From positions 117,173 to 181,172 of the forward strand of contig JAPOZT010000037.1 of the NCBI GenBank assembly GCA_026705925.1: 64,000 bases of DNA, in the 5' to 3' direction. Below are positions 38,427 through 46,853 of this stretch, piece after piece (positions within the stretch are counted from its first letter, which is position 1; each line of letters begins with the position of its first letter). The notes below the pieces were generated by a model that was not told the DNA's origin, ran no database searches, and saw only the letters and a list, made by a program, of their open reading frames with translations. Origin of the DNA: Gemmatimonadota bacterium (GTDB lineage: Bacteria > JAAXHH01). The position numbers and the translations under genes are program-made.

Positions 38427-39599
38427 ATGCAACACCGAATCGTTGTGAAAGAAAAAGGACGCTACAACGCGTTCCCCGTATTGAATCAACTTCCGGACGG
38501 GCGGCTGACTATCGGCTGTATCTCTTCGCCTTTCGGGGATCACTACGGTCTGGGAGGCTGGCTGACGTTTGAGTCCCGCGACGACGGGCGAACCTGGACG
38601 CCGTCGGAAGATCCCTTGCTACCGCCCAACTGGCCGGGAGTATCGCCACGGGAGCGCTACGACCGGCTTTCCGGCGTTTTACCCGACGGAACCCTGATGG
38701 CGGTGGGCTCGGTGGGGCATGAATTCTGGACAATGGACCGCCGGGAGGAAGCCGAGGCTCGCGGCCTGCGATTCGTAGAGGATGAGACGTACACGTCCCG
38801 TTTTCCGGGAAAGTTAATCATCACGGGGTATCGACTGGCGGTGATCAGGTCCCGGGATGGGGGGCATACCTGGGACCGGCGCACCTGGAACGTGCCTGGC
38901 TATCAATTCACGGTCGGATTTCCACGCGGTATCATTCTCGAAGACGGTACGTGGTTGTTGCCCATATACGCGATGCGCGCCGGGAGCGAGAGCGACTGCC
39001 TCCTGTTCCGGTCCGTCGACGACGGAGAGACCTGGCATCTCCATGAAGCCGTGCCGCGGATCGGCAGCGAATGGGCCCTGGTGGAGACGGAGCCGAACCG
39101 TGTCCTGGGCCATATCCGATCGACGTGTTACTGGGATCCGGCTACCGTTGAGCGTACCTATCACAAGGACCGGTTCTACACCCTGGAAGTCTGGTCCGAA
39201 GACGGCGGCAAGACCTGGACCCGCCCGGTTGAGACGTCATTCGAGGGCTATCCGAACCACCTGCTCAAACTCCGTGACGGACGCATTCTGTGTACCTACG
39301 GCTACCGCCGCGCCCCGATGGGCATTCGGGCCTTAATCAGCGAGGACGGCGGACGTACCTGGGACACGGACCACGAATACGTGCTCCGGGATGACGGCGG
39401 GGGTGTATCGAGTGCGTGGCCGCCGGAGAAGCGTCCCCGGATGGGCGGTGCGGACGTGGGCTATCCGATCTCGGCGGAATTGAGTGACGGTACCGTACTG
39501 ACGGTCTATTACATCACGACGGAAGATGAAACCACCCATGTCGCCGCCACCCACTGGCATCCTGACCGGGACAGGCCGCCAGACCCTCGAGGCGGGTGA
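38427..39599 (+). CDS. BNR/Asp-box sialidase-like protein
   Basis: A 390-residue six-bladed beta-propeller with five Asp-boxes: SRDDGRTW, SRDGGHTW, SVDDGETW, SEDGGKTW and SEDGGRTW. The opening FPVLNQLPDGRLTIGC and the closing SDGTVLTVYYITTEDETTHVAA are typical of the sialidase/neuraminidase superfamily used by marine glycan degraders. No signal peptide is visible. It differs from the BNR protein at 20619 and is not a close paralogue. Substrate unknown. Confidence 0.86.
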   Translation: MQHRIVVKEKGRYNAFPVLNQLPDGRLTIGCISSPFGDHYGLGGWLTFESRDDGRTWTPSEDPLLPPNWPGVSPRERYDRLSGVLPDGTLMAVGSVGHEFWTMDRREEAEARGLRFVEDETYTSRFPGKLIITGYRLAVIRSRDGGHTWDRRTWNVPGYQFTVGFPRGIILEDGTWLLPIYAMRAGSESDCLLFRSVDDGETWHLHEAVPRIGSEWALVETEPNRVLGHIRSTCYWDPATVERTYHKDRFYTLEVWSEDGGKTWTRPVETSFEGYPNHLLKLRDGRILCTYGYRRAPMGIRALISEDGGRTWDTDHEYVLRDDGGGVSSAWPPEKRPRMGGADVGYPISAELSDGTVLTVYYITTEDETTHVAATHWHPDRDRPPDPRGG

Positions 39600-39605
39600 G
39601 CAACA

Positions 39606-39698
39606 GTCGTTCAGGATACGGCGCCGGCTTCCCGAAAATGTCGTTCAGGATACGGCGTCTGCGTACCGCATGAGTCGTTCAGGAAACGGCGCCGGCTT
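39606..39698 (+). repeat. Three copies of a 34-bp tandem repeat across the 3' end of an ankyrin gene
   Basis: GTCGTTCAGGATACGGCG-type segments begin at 39606, 39640 and 39674, giving a 34-bp period. The third copy contains the stop codon and last codons of the ankyrin gene at 39679; the first two lie beyond it. Because 34 is not a multiple of three, the copies encode the same tail (REAGAVS or RQAGAVS) in different frames. Confidence 0.8.
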
Positions 39699-41388
39699 GC
39701 CGCAGACGCTCCACGATGGCAGCGTGCCCGTATCGTTGGGCCCAGGCGAGCGGCGTGGTCCAGGTTTCCCCGTCGGGCTGCGGATCTGCGCCGTGCTCGA
39801 GATAGAGGTCGACCAGCGCATCGCGGCCCCAGCGGGCTGCCCAGGCCAGGGGCGTGGAATGGAGCAGCGTATCCCTGCCGTCGAGCGAGGCGCCGTATTC
39901 GAGGAGCAGGCGCGCGAACTCGATCCGTTCGTCCTCTTTCAGATTCGGCTGACCCCAGACCTTCCCGGTAGCCGCGATATAATGCGGAAGTGATGTGTCG
40001 CGCCGGCCCTTCACGTTCGGGTCCACCCCGTGATCCAGGAACATGCGCAGGATCTCCGGAAATACGGAACGATCGAAGTCCCGGTACTTGCGATGTGGAC
40101 CGCAGGGCCAGATGCCGATGGGCTGGATGAGGAGTCTGTACCACCGATGATCGTCCAGTGCCCAGTCCAGCTTACGCAGGCACACGCCGACCACGCTGGG
40201 ATCACCTCCGCAGGCGGCGCCCCACAGGATCTGCTCGACCAGGTCGGGCTGCAGGTTCAGTGCCATGACGGCCGCTGAGGTATCGCATTCCAGGGCCGCG
40301 CCATCCGGCGTCATCGATCCTCCGTACCGGTAAAGCAACCGTTTCATCCGCTCGTCCCGGTTATTGTAGGCACGGCTCATGGGATTGCCGGAGGCATACA
40401 CGGCGGCGTTGGCGTCGGCGCCCCGTTCGAGCAGCAACTGCGCGATGTCGTGCTGGCCGTCGCCGGCCGCGATCCACAGCGGTTCGCCCCAGTTGTAGGT
40501 CTCTTCCTCCAATGACTGGATGCGGTAACGCTGGTTGGGATCCATGCCGAGATCGAGCAGCAGCTTCACCATCTCGTACCGATTGTGGCGGACGGCGTCC
40601 CCCAGCAAGTGGGTTTCGGTATCAACATCCGGTTCGAACAGACCGGGGTGGCTCGCCGCGACCTGTCGCACGGCTTCCTCGTCCCCCAGCATCACGTTCG
40701 TACGCAGGCTTCTTGGGGCGCCCGCGCTCATGAGGATGCCGGCGGCCATGAAACATCCTTCCGACCGCCGCCGGTCCGTTGCGGACGTTTGATCTACGGC
40801 CAGCTCGAGCGGCGTCAAGCCTTCGAGATTGGTCTTGCCCGTGTCGGCCTTGAGCGATAGCAGCGCCTGAACGAGTCCGGGATGGCCGTGGCTGGCCGCA
40901 TGGTGCAGGACCGTATTCCCGTCTTCGTCGCAGGCTTCCGCGAGTTCGGGCGCGGCGTGGATTTCCCGCATCGCGCCGGCTACGTCGCCATCGGCGACTT
41001 TTTTAGCGAGGCGCACCACTTCCGGCGCAACGGTCAGGTTCGGGCAGAGGTTCGCTTCCCGCCGCCGCTCCATTTCCTCGTTGATCGTTTCAACGACGTC
41101 TTCAAAACCGCGGTCGCGGGCCATGACCAGGGGCGTGGAGGCATCCCGGTGGGGATAGACGCCCTGGTTCGGGTCTGCCCCCGCGGCCATGAGCGCGGAG
41201 ACCGCGTCGATCCGGCGGTTCATTACCGCGTGGTGCAGGGCGCGGTGCTCGTCGTAGGACGCCGTGTCCACACCCACCAGGTGGGGGGCAACGGCCAGAA
41301 TGGATTGGATGCGATTCAAATCACCATCGGCCGACGCTTCACACAGTTCGGCCACGGTGAAGGCGCCGGAGGTCGTCTCGTTCGTCAT
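39679..41388 (-). CDS. Ankyrin-repeat protein (paralogue of the sigma-fused ankyrin domain)
   Basis: A 569-residue cytosolic protein of about fourteen ankyrin repeats, for example ALHHAVMNRRIDAVSALMAAG, IAQLLLERGADANAA and STPLAWAARWGRDALVDLYLEHG. The C-terminal block matches that of the sigma/ankyrin fusion at 23043 (STPLGWAARWGHRDLVAYLLERG), and the ARDRGF block near residue 85 matches as well. Its ATG overlaps the stop of the AHSA1-type gene by 4 nt, so the two are translationally coupled. The last codons lie in a 34-bp tandem repeat. Confidence 0.9.
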   Translation of the reverse strand: MTNETTSGAFTVAELCEASADGDLNRIQSILAVAPHLVGVDTASYDEHRALHHAVMNRRIDAVSALMAAGADPNQGVYPHRDASTPLVMARDRGFEDVVETINEEMERRREANLCPNLTVAPEVVRLAKKVADGDVAGAMREIHAAPELAEACDEDGNTVLHHAASHGHPGLVQALLSLKADTGKTNLEGLTPLELAVDQTSATDRRRSEGCFMAAGILMSAGAPRSLRTNVMLGDEEAVRQVAASHPGLFEPDVDTETHLLGDAVRHNRYEMVKLLLDLGMDPNQRYRIQSLEEETYNWGEPLWIAAGDGQHDIAQLLLERGADANAAVYASGNPMSRAYNNRDERMKRLLYRYGGSMTPDGAALECDTSAAVMALNLQPDLVEQILWGAACGGDPSVVGVCLRKLDWALDDHRWYRLLIQPIGIWPCGPHRKYRDFDRSVFPEILRMFLDHGVDPNVKGRRDTSLPHYIAATGKVWGQPNLKEDERIEFARLLLEYGASLDGRDTLLHSTPLAWAARWGRDALVDLYLEHGADPQPDGETWTTPLAWAQRYGHAAIVERLRQAGAVS

Positions 41389-41894
41389 GTCTTTTTCTCC
41401 TCGGAGTCGTCATTGTCCGCGTCGTTGTCCGCGATCAGGTGGCCATATCGATCTGCATAGACCTCCATGAGATCGTCATACCGGTCTTCCACGGTGGTCC
41501 CGGCCAGGTAAGGTCCCAGGTGGTCGATGAAGGCGTGCCAGCCGGCGGCAAATCCCATCAGGATGTCGGGGGTGACGTGGGAATTCGTGAAATGCAGTCG
41601 CGTGCCGCCCTCACAGGGCTCGAGCACCCACCGGACCACGGATAGTCCCCAGGTGTAGGCAAACACCCGTTCCGGGACCCATTCGCAGACCGTGCCTTCC
41701 AGGTTACCTTCCGACTTGAAGTCCACGAAGATCCTGCCGCCCAGGCGGCGGTCCAACGTGGCTTCATACTTCATCCAGGCCGAGATCCCCTCCGCCGTCG
41801 TAACGGCCGCCCAGACACGGTCGACCGGGAAGGGGTACTCCCGTTCGATGTCGATACAGTATTCCGGTGTTATCCTGGCCAGAGGTTCTGCCAT
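41385..41894 (-). CDS. SRPBCC/AHSA1-type (START-like) domain protein
   Basis: A 169-residue START/Bet v1-like protein: CIDIEREYPFPVDRVWAAVT, AEGISAWM and the closing GWHAFIDHLGPYLAG are typical of the AHSA1/CalC-like group, which binds hydrophobic ligands in a deep pocket. The C-terminal tail is very acidic (NDADNDDSEEKK). The ATG at 41894 is used; a GTG at 41903 is possible. It is translationally coupled to the ankyrin gene that follows. Confidence 0.87.
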   Translation of the reverse strand: MAEPLARITPEYCIDIEREYPFPVDRVWAAVTTAEGISAWMKYEATLDRRLGGRIFVDFKSEGNLEGTVCEWVPERVFAYTWGLSVVRWVLEPCEGGTRLHFTNSHVTPDILMGFAAGWHAFIDHLGPYLAGTTVEDRYDDLMEVYADRYGHLIADNDADNDDSEEKKT

Positions 41895-41909
41895 AGTGAT
41901 CACTGCGCT

Positions 41910-41938
41910 ATGGTATTAGTGTCAGTTAGAACGGTCAA
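41910..41938 (-). promoter_or_regulatory. Candidate promoter for the AHSA1-ankyrin pair
   Basis: On the minus strand TTGACC (41938-41933), a 17-bp spacer and TACCAT (41915-41910). The predicted start of transcription is close to the ATG, so a very short leader or a different start would be needed. Weak call. Confidence 0.25.
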
Positions 41939-42106
41939 CGTTACAAATACTTGAGTTTCGGTCAAGAATTCGAACCCAATTTGCCGGAAACTCTGATCCG
42001 ATGCGATTCAGCCGACGCTCTTCACTGCTGGGGCGTATCGAGGTTTGTATTGACAGTGCAACCCTGCGGAACTAACCATGTTTTGTCGATATTATGGGAG
42101 TAGACG

Positions 42107-42901
42107 ATGCGCTATGACAAGGAAAAACAGTGGATCGGCGCCGTGTACGCCGAAGACCTCGTCCTCATGGCCGAAATGCTGGCTGAAGACCCGTCTCTGG
42201 CCAATTTCAGCCACGAAGCCTTCGACGATCCTTACCGGGAGGGCCGCTTCCCGGTATATACACTTTCCTTTGCCGTCAGCGGTCCTCCGCAACAGCAGAT
42301 CGACTGGCGACAGGTAGAACGCAAGACAAACTTTGACATGGTGAAGCTGCTCGTCGAAGCAGGCGCCGACCCCAATATCGAAAACGTGCACGGCCGGCCC
42401 CTCTGCCTGTGCCGTGAAGAACGCATGGCGCGGTACCTGATCGATCATGGCGGTGACATCAACCGATGGCACGACAACGGGGGCGCGCCAGTGTATTTCG
42501 CGGTCTGGCAGATCGATCCCAATCGGTTGACGATGCTGATCCGGCTGGGCGCAAATCCCGGACAGATCAATCCCCATAACGGATCATCTGCCCTTCATTC
42601 CGCCGCGGAGGTCAGACCCGGCGACGAACAGGTTGCCGATCACCTCGAGAATATCCAGATTCTCAATCAAGCCGGCCTGGATCCGAACCACCGTGCGGGC
42701 GTCGGTGTCCAATCGGACTGGGGTCCCGTTTACCGGGGCGATGCGCCGCTGCACATGGCCGCCCAGTTGAACAGGCCCGAAGTGATCGAGGCACTGATCG
42801 CCGCCGGCTGCAGCCGGTCCCAGACCAACGTCGCCCATGAAACGCCCCGCGAAACAGCCTTAAGGGTCGGGCGAGGCGAGGACATCGTCCGTCTGCTGTA
42901 G
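42107..42901 (+). CDS. Ankyrin-repeat protein, small
   Basis: A 264-residue cytosolic protein with about six ankyrin repeats, such as MVKLLVEAGADPNIENVHGR, MARYLIDHGGDINRWHDNGG and PLHMAAQLNRPEVIEALIAAG. No extra domain. The ATG follows GGGAG by 6 nt. A TTGACA box lies at 42050-42055 but no good -10 box follows. The SDR gene starts 84 nt after its stop on the same strand. Confidence 0.88.
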   Translation: MRYDKEKQWIGAVYAEDLVLMAEMLAEDPSLANFSHEAFDDPYREGRFPVYTLSFAVSGPPQQQIDWRQVERKTNFDMVKLLVEAGADPNIENVHGRPLCLCREERMARYLIDHGGDINRWHDNGGAPVYFAVWQIDPNRLTMLIRLGANPGQINPHNGSSALHSAAEVRPGDEQVADHLENIQILNQAGLDPNHRAGVGVQSDWGPVYRGDAPLHMAAQLNRPEVIEALIAAGCSRSQTNVAHETPRETALRVGRGEDIVRLL

Positions 42902-42985
42902 GCCGACGCGGGGATGTACCCGGTAGGGGAACGCACCCGACGTCCAGTGCTCCAGACCGGGTTACGGAGAACAGTGGAACAGGCC

Positions 42986-43735
42986 ATGGCCTACGACTTT
43001 TCCGGCAGAACCGCCCTGGTGACCGGTGCGTGCAAGGGAATCGGGCGATTCACGACAATTGCCATGCTGGAGGCCGGCGCTTCGGTGATCGCGGCCGACC
43101 TGACTCCGTGCCCACGCAGCCTGGAGCTTTTCCGTACACGCAGCGAGAAGGTGCACTTCATTCGCACCGATGTAACCGATGCCGCCCAGGTCCGGGCAAT
43201 GGTACGGCAGACCGGAAAACGCTTCGGAAGCCTGGATTTCGCCGTAAACAACGCCGGCGTCTACAGGTACCAGACACTGACGCATAAGTGGAGAGAAGAT
43301 CAGTGGGATGACATGATCGACGTCAACCTGAAGGGTGTCTGGCTCTCCATGAAGTACGAGATACCCGTCATGCTCGATCAGGGTGGAGGGGCTATCGTGA
43401 ATGTCTCGTCCGTCGCCGGCCTTGTGGGCATAGGCGGCATGTCCGGCTACGCCGCCAGCAAGCACGGCGTGATCGGCCTGACGAAATCAGCGGCGCTGGA
43501 ATACGCACAGGAAGGCATTCGGATCAATGCGGTATGCCCCGGCAGCCTGACCCGTCCGTCCCTTCGTTTTCCACGCGTCTTCACCGAGGTCAAGAAGGAC
43601 GACGGACGGCACCCAATGGGGCGTTGGTGCAAGGGCGAGGAAGTGGCTGAAGCCATACTCTGGCTGTGTTCGGACCGGTCATCCTTCACGACGGGACACG
43701 CACTGTCCGTCGACGGAGGCTGGTCGGCGCGCTGA
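42986..43735 (+). CDS. Short-chain dehydrogenase/reductase (classical SDR)
   Basis: A 249-residue NAD(P)-dependent oxidoreductase of normal SDR length. The cofactor motif is TGACKGIG (13-20), NNAG is at 88-91, and the catalytic Ser142, Tyr155 and Lys159 are in VSSVAGLVGIG and YAASKHG. The C-terminal HALSVDGGWSA is typical of FabG-like enzymes. I used the ATG at 42986; a GTG at 42974 with GGAG upstream is an alternative. Substrate unknown. Confidence 0.92.
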   Translation: MAYDFSGRTALVTGACKGIGRFTTIAMLEAGASVIAADLTPCPRSLELFRTRSEKVHFIRTDVTDAAQVRAMVRQTGKRFGSLDFAVNNAGVYRYQTLTHKWREDQWDDMIDVNLKGVWLSMKYEIPVMLDQGGGAIVNVSSVAGLVGIGGMSGYAASKHGVIGLTKSAALEYAQEGIRINAVCPGSLTRPSLRFPRVFTEVKKDDGRHPMGRWCKGEEVAEAILWLCSDRSSFTTGHALSVDGGWSAR

Positions 43736-43769
43736 TCCCCCTCTGACCTGCGGCGAACTTCCCGCGTGT

Positions 43770-44831
43770 TCAGCCGATGTGCACCTTTTCGCCGGTCTTC
43801 GCGCTGTCGTACATGGCGTCGAGCAGCTGCATGTACCGGTAGGCGTCATTCGCATCGACATCGGGCTTTACGCGGCCGGCGACCGCCCGGGCGAAGTGTT
43901 CGACTTCGTGGAAGAAGGGCAGGCCGTCTTTCGGCGGATCGGAATGGGGCACGTCGGATTCGTCGTCGATATCCCGGGAGGTGAAAACGCCGTCTTCCAT
44001 GTGCCACAGTTGACCGTGGGAATAGGCGCCCTCACTCCCGTACACTTCCACCACGGTGGGCGTGTCGCAGTGCACCCAGCGGGAGCAGTCGATCTGGATC
44101 GTCTTGCCTCCTTCGAAACCAGCAATCCCCGATAAATAGTCTTCGGCCGGCCCTTCCGGACCGTCGTACAATGCCTCGACGACATGCTTGGCGGCAAAAG
44201 CCCATTGGGGATCCGGACAGCCCATCCACCACCAGGCCAGGTCCAGCTCGTGGGACGCGTGCTGGCCCAAAGCGCCGCCCTTCTGGCCGAACACGTGGGT
44301 CCAGCCTTCGGGACTGTCCAATGGCGCCCTGTGGTTGTATTTCAGGAAGATGCGGGCGTGGTAGGGCTCGCCGATGCGCCCGCGGCTTAACGCAACGCGC
44401 GTCCTGCGGTTCACCGGTGCGTGACGCATGAAGAAGCAGAACTGCATCGTTACGCCGGCGCGCTCGGCCGCTTCCTTGAACGTCAGGATGTGGTCGGCGC
44501 GGGTGGCGTGCGGTTTCTGAACCAGCACGTGCTTGCCCGCGGCGATCGCGTCGAGGACCATGGGATAGCGGGCGGGCGGATTCACCGCCAGGAGTACGGC
44601 TTCCACCTCCTGGTCGGCCAGCAGGTCCTGGTAGGGTCCGTACAGACGGGGGATGCCCTCCGCACGGCCCACCCGTATCCGGCGCTCTTCGAGCAGATCG
44701 CTGATCGCGACGACATCGAGCAGCGTGCTGGCGCAGGCCGAGCGTATGGCGGCATGGCCGGCACCTCCGCAGCCCACTACGCCGAACCTAATCGCTTTTT
44801 CCTTCGGTGCCATCGCTTGGTTTTTAGTCAT
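43770..44831 (-). CDS. Gfo/Idh/MocA family oxidoreductase
   Basis: A 353-residue dehydrogenase with FGVVGCGGAGHAAIRSAC as the Rossmann start, and HVLVQKPHATRAD in place of the usual EKP motif (the Lys is kept). The C-terminal domain includes GGALGQHASHELDLAWWWMG, which carries the conserved HxxD-type catalytic segment. It is probably a sugar or inositol dehydrogenase. It starts 48 nt before the convergent-side pdxH end and reads leftwards after pdxH; co-transcription is possible. Confidence 0.9.
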   Translation of the reverse strand: MTKNQAMAPKEKAIRFGVVGCGGAGHAAIRSACASTLLDVVAISDLLEERRIRVGRAEGIPRLYGPYQDLLADQEVEAVLLAVNPPARYPMVLDAIAAGKHVLVQKPHATRADHILTFKEAAERAGVTMQFCFFMRHAPVNRRTRVALSRGRIGEPYHARIFLKYNHRAPLDSPEGWTHVFGQKGGALGQHASHELDLAWWWMGCPDPQWAFAAKHVVEALYDGPEGPAEDYLSGIAGFEGGKTIQIDCSRWVHCDTPTVVEVYGSEGAYSHGQLWHMEDGVFTSRDIDDESDVPHSDPPKDGLPFFHEVEHFARAVAGRVKPDVDANDAYRYMQLLDAMYDSAKTGEKVHIG

Positions 44832-44879
44832 CGTTTGTTCCCGTGTCAGTGACGGCGGGATCCAGGGAGACGGCGATAT

Positions 44880-45518
44880 CTAGGGTGAAAGCCGTTCGAT
44901 CACCCATAGGCCGTCTTCCCCTCGCCGGTATCGTATACGATCGTGCAGACGGAGTTCCCGTCCCTGCCAGAATTCGAACTCATCGGGCGTAACGCGGTAT
45001 CCGCCCCAGTTGTCGGGACAGGGTATGTCACCTGAGGGATATTCCGCCCTCAGCGCCTCGAAGCGGTCTTCCAGCACCTTCCGATCGGCTATGACCTCGG
45101 TCTGGCTCGAAGCCAGGGCCGCAATGCGGCTCTCAAGGGGTCTGGATTGGAAGTAACGGGCGGATTCTTGCGCGGATACCCGGTGAACCGCGCCCGAAAT
45201 CCGGACCTGGCGTCCAAGCTCGCGCCAGTAGAACACCAGCGCGGCCCTGGGATTCTCGTCCAGGTCCCGGCTTTTCGCGCTTCGGTAGTCCGTGTAGAAT
45301 ACGAACCCCCGCTCGTCGACACCCCGCAGCACGACGATCCTGGCCGACGGCACGCCAGCCTGCGAAGCCGTGGCGACCGTCATCACGTCCGCCAATTCGA
45401 TCCCCGCGTCGACCGCGTTCCCGAACCAGGTGTCGAACTGCTTGAACGGATCCGCGTTCAGATCCTGTTCATCCAGACTGCCGAATACGTATTCCCTGCG
45501 AAGTGCGTCCGGGTCCAT
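44880..45518 (-). CDS. pdxH: Pyridoxamine 5'-phosphate oxidase
   Basis: A 212-residue FMN enzyme that oxidises PNP and PMP to PLP. Family motifs are visible: DVMTVATASQAGVPSARIVV, RGFVFYTDYRSAKSRDLDEN, ALVFYWRELGRQVRISG, and the C-terminal EFWQGRELRLHDRIRYRR. Length is normal (E. coli 218). The supply of PLP suits the two PLP-dependent enzymes at 8977 and 11665. The upstream gap of 60 nt holds a 9-bp repeat that includes an AAGGAAA segment. Confidence 0.93.
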   Translation of the reverse strand: MDPDALRREYVFGSLDEQDLNADPFKQFDTWFGNAVDAGIELADVMTVATASQAGVPSARIVVLRGVDERGFVFYTDYRSAKSRDLDENPRAALVFYWRELGRQVRISGAVHRVSAQESARYFQSRPLESRIAALASSQTEVIADRKVLEDRFEALRAEYPSGDIPCPDNWGGYRVTPDEFEFWQGRELRLHDRIRYRRGEDGLWVIERLSP

Positions 45519-45526
45519 GAGGGTAC

Positions 45527-45571
45527 TTTCCGTGCCGTACGTGCTTTCCGTGCTTTCCTTGCTTTCCGTGC
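45527..45571 (-). repeat. Five tandem degenerate 9-bp units before pdxH
   Basis: On the plus strand, units TTTCCGTGC, CGTACGTGC, TTTCCGTGC, TTTCCTTGC and TTTCCGTGC start at 45527, 45536, 45545, 45554 and 45563. They fill the gap between the DUF1761 gene and pdxH. In the transcript they read GCACGGAAA repeats, and could offer several weak ribosome-binding cores. Confidence 0.8.
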
Positions 45572-45578
45572 GGCCCGC

Positions 45579-45983
45579 CTACCGCCACATGGCGAGAATC
45601 GCGCCCATCACCACGCTGTAGAGCACGCGGTATCCGGACTGGATCAACCACAGTTTCAGCCCCGTGTCGCCGAAGGCGGCGTCCGAAGCCATCGCCGTGG
45701 CGATGAAGCCGATTCCCACGAGGAGTCCGATCGACACGCCTCCACCCAGTGTCGATATGTTCAAGGCGCTGATTAACATCGCGAGTACGACCGCCGTAAT
45801 CAGGGCGGTGAAGAAACTGATGACGAACGGGGCGGCGGACGGTTGAATCTGGTCCGCCGTCTTGCCCAGCGCGGACAACCACGCTTCGCCGAAAATCGGG
45901 CCGTACCAGATCGCGCCCAGTGCGAATCCAGCGACCGTTGCCACGAGAATGGCCAGCCAGTTCAGTCCGGTTAACTCAAGCAT
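45579..45983 (-). CDS. DUF1761-family membrane protein
   Basis: A 134-residue integral membrane protein with four hydrophobic segments (about 8-28, 48-70, 76-98 and 108-131). The opening LNWLAILVATVAGFALGAIWYGP is typical of DUF1761. The start is the ATG with AAGGAGG 4 nt upstream. It precedes pdxH on the same strand. Function unknown for the family. Confidence 0.86.
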   Translation of the reverse strand: MLELTGLNWLAILVATVAGFALGAIWYGPIFGEAWLSALGKTADQIQPSAAPFVISFFTALITAVVLAMLISALNISTLGGGVSIGLLVGIGFIATAMASDAAFGDTGLKLWLIQSGYRVLYSVVMGAILAMWR

Positions 45984-46026
45984 GACGCCTCCTTGGTTCA
46001 GCAAGGGTTCACAAGTGCGGAAGGAT

Positions 46027-46761
46027 TCAATCCGGTACGACCGTACCTTCCGATGGTTCGCTTTCGGTACTTCCGGCAGGATCCGAGGTGGTTCCGCCAT
46101 CCGGAGGTTCCGTCATCGGTTTGATCACGTATCGCAGGATGGTGACGTATTCCTCGGGGTTCCCCCTGAAAATCATGCCGGGACCCTTCAGGTATTCTTC
46201 CTCGTGGGGACCGGCGAACGTATATCCTCTTTCCGCCGCGAAGCTGCGCAGCCTTTCAATGGAGGGGGTTTCGTCTTCATAGGGACCGATGTAAAGCAGT
46301 TCCGCGACTTCACCGTAATCCCATGTCGTGAGCGAAACCGTCATGCCAGGAAAGTGGACGTACTCCGGCAGTTCCTCCACCGAATCGGGAACGGGTATGC
46401 CATAGATTCCGATCCACTCTTCCCTGGGGAGACCGGGCGAGATCGGCCAGCGGGCCCTGGGCGCCGGCAGGGGCCAGTAATCCACGCCATCGACACCGTA
46501 GTACAGATCGTACAGCATTTCGTAAGCTTCGGAAGCTACATGGTCCGGGTCCCCCCTGACCTCGACCACGATCATCCGCTGAGGCGGCATGGTTGAAATC
46601 GCAGGTTCGACGAGATGGCCATAGGAGGAAAGGTCGGGGCCCTTCCACAGGTAATAGCCCATCACGGAAACGCCGGCCACGACCGCGACGACAAAGACCA
46701 GCAACGTTTTTTTATCATAATCCTCCCAGTCCTGTATTTCGCACGTCCGAACGCGGATCAC
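46027..46761 (-). CDS. Membrane-anchored GyrI-like (SOUL/AraC effector-type) small-molecule-binding protein
   Basis: About 244 residues: an N-terminal membrane anchor (KKTLLVFVVAVVAGVSVMGY), then a GyrI-like effector-binding domain (PPQRMIVVEVRGD, EEWIGIYGIPVP, TTWDYGEVAELLYIGPY, GYTFAGPHEEEYLKGPG) and a Ser/Glu/Gly/Pro tail. The start is not settled: a GTG at 46761 is in frame, while an ATG with GGGAGG just upstream at about 46718 is out of frame by one base at a run of seven A. An indel in that run, real or a sequencing error, could move the start there. It lies just after dinB. Confidence 0.7.
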   Translation of the reverse strand: MIRVRTCEIQDWEDYDKKTLLVFVVAVVAGVSVMGYYLWKGPDLSSYGHLVEPAISTMPPQRMIVVEVRGDPDHVASEAYEMLYDLYYGVDGVDYWPLPAPRARWPISPGLPREEWIGIYGIPVPDSVEELPEYVHFPGMTVSLTTWDYGEVAELLYIGPYEDETPSIERLRSFAAERGYTFAGPHEEEYLKGPGMIFRGNPEEYVTILRYVIKPMTEPPDGGTTSDPAGSTESEPSEGTVVPD

Positions 46762-46853
46762 GCCCTCGTCGCGGATCAGACATTTATTGCGGGTTCGAGC
46801 GCGGATCAGGCCTTCAACGCCGATCAGGCTTTCATCGCGGATGGGCCGTGCCG
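46752..46853 (+). repeat. Degenerate 18-bp repeat spanning the dinB/GyrI-like boundary
   Basis: Units of the form CGCGGATCAGGCCTTCAn start at 46752, 46770, 46800, 46818 and 46836, with a 12-bp partial unit at 46788. The tract covers the last codons of dinB (stop at 46824) and the gap before the GyrI-like gene. On the coding strand units read CTGATCCGCGACGAA and keep frame. Confidence 0.8.

Noticed and set aside
39611-40144. A minus-strand open frame ending in REAGAVS
   Set aside because: It overlaps the ankyrin gene in another frame; its ankyrin-like end is only a result of the 34-bp tandem repeat.
42050-42095. TTGACA upstream of the ankyrin gene at 42107 as a promoter
   Set aside because: No acceptable -10 box lies 16-18 bp downstream, so I did not list it as a feature.
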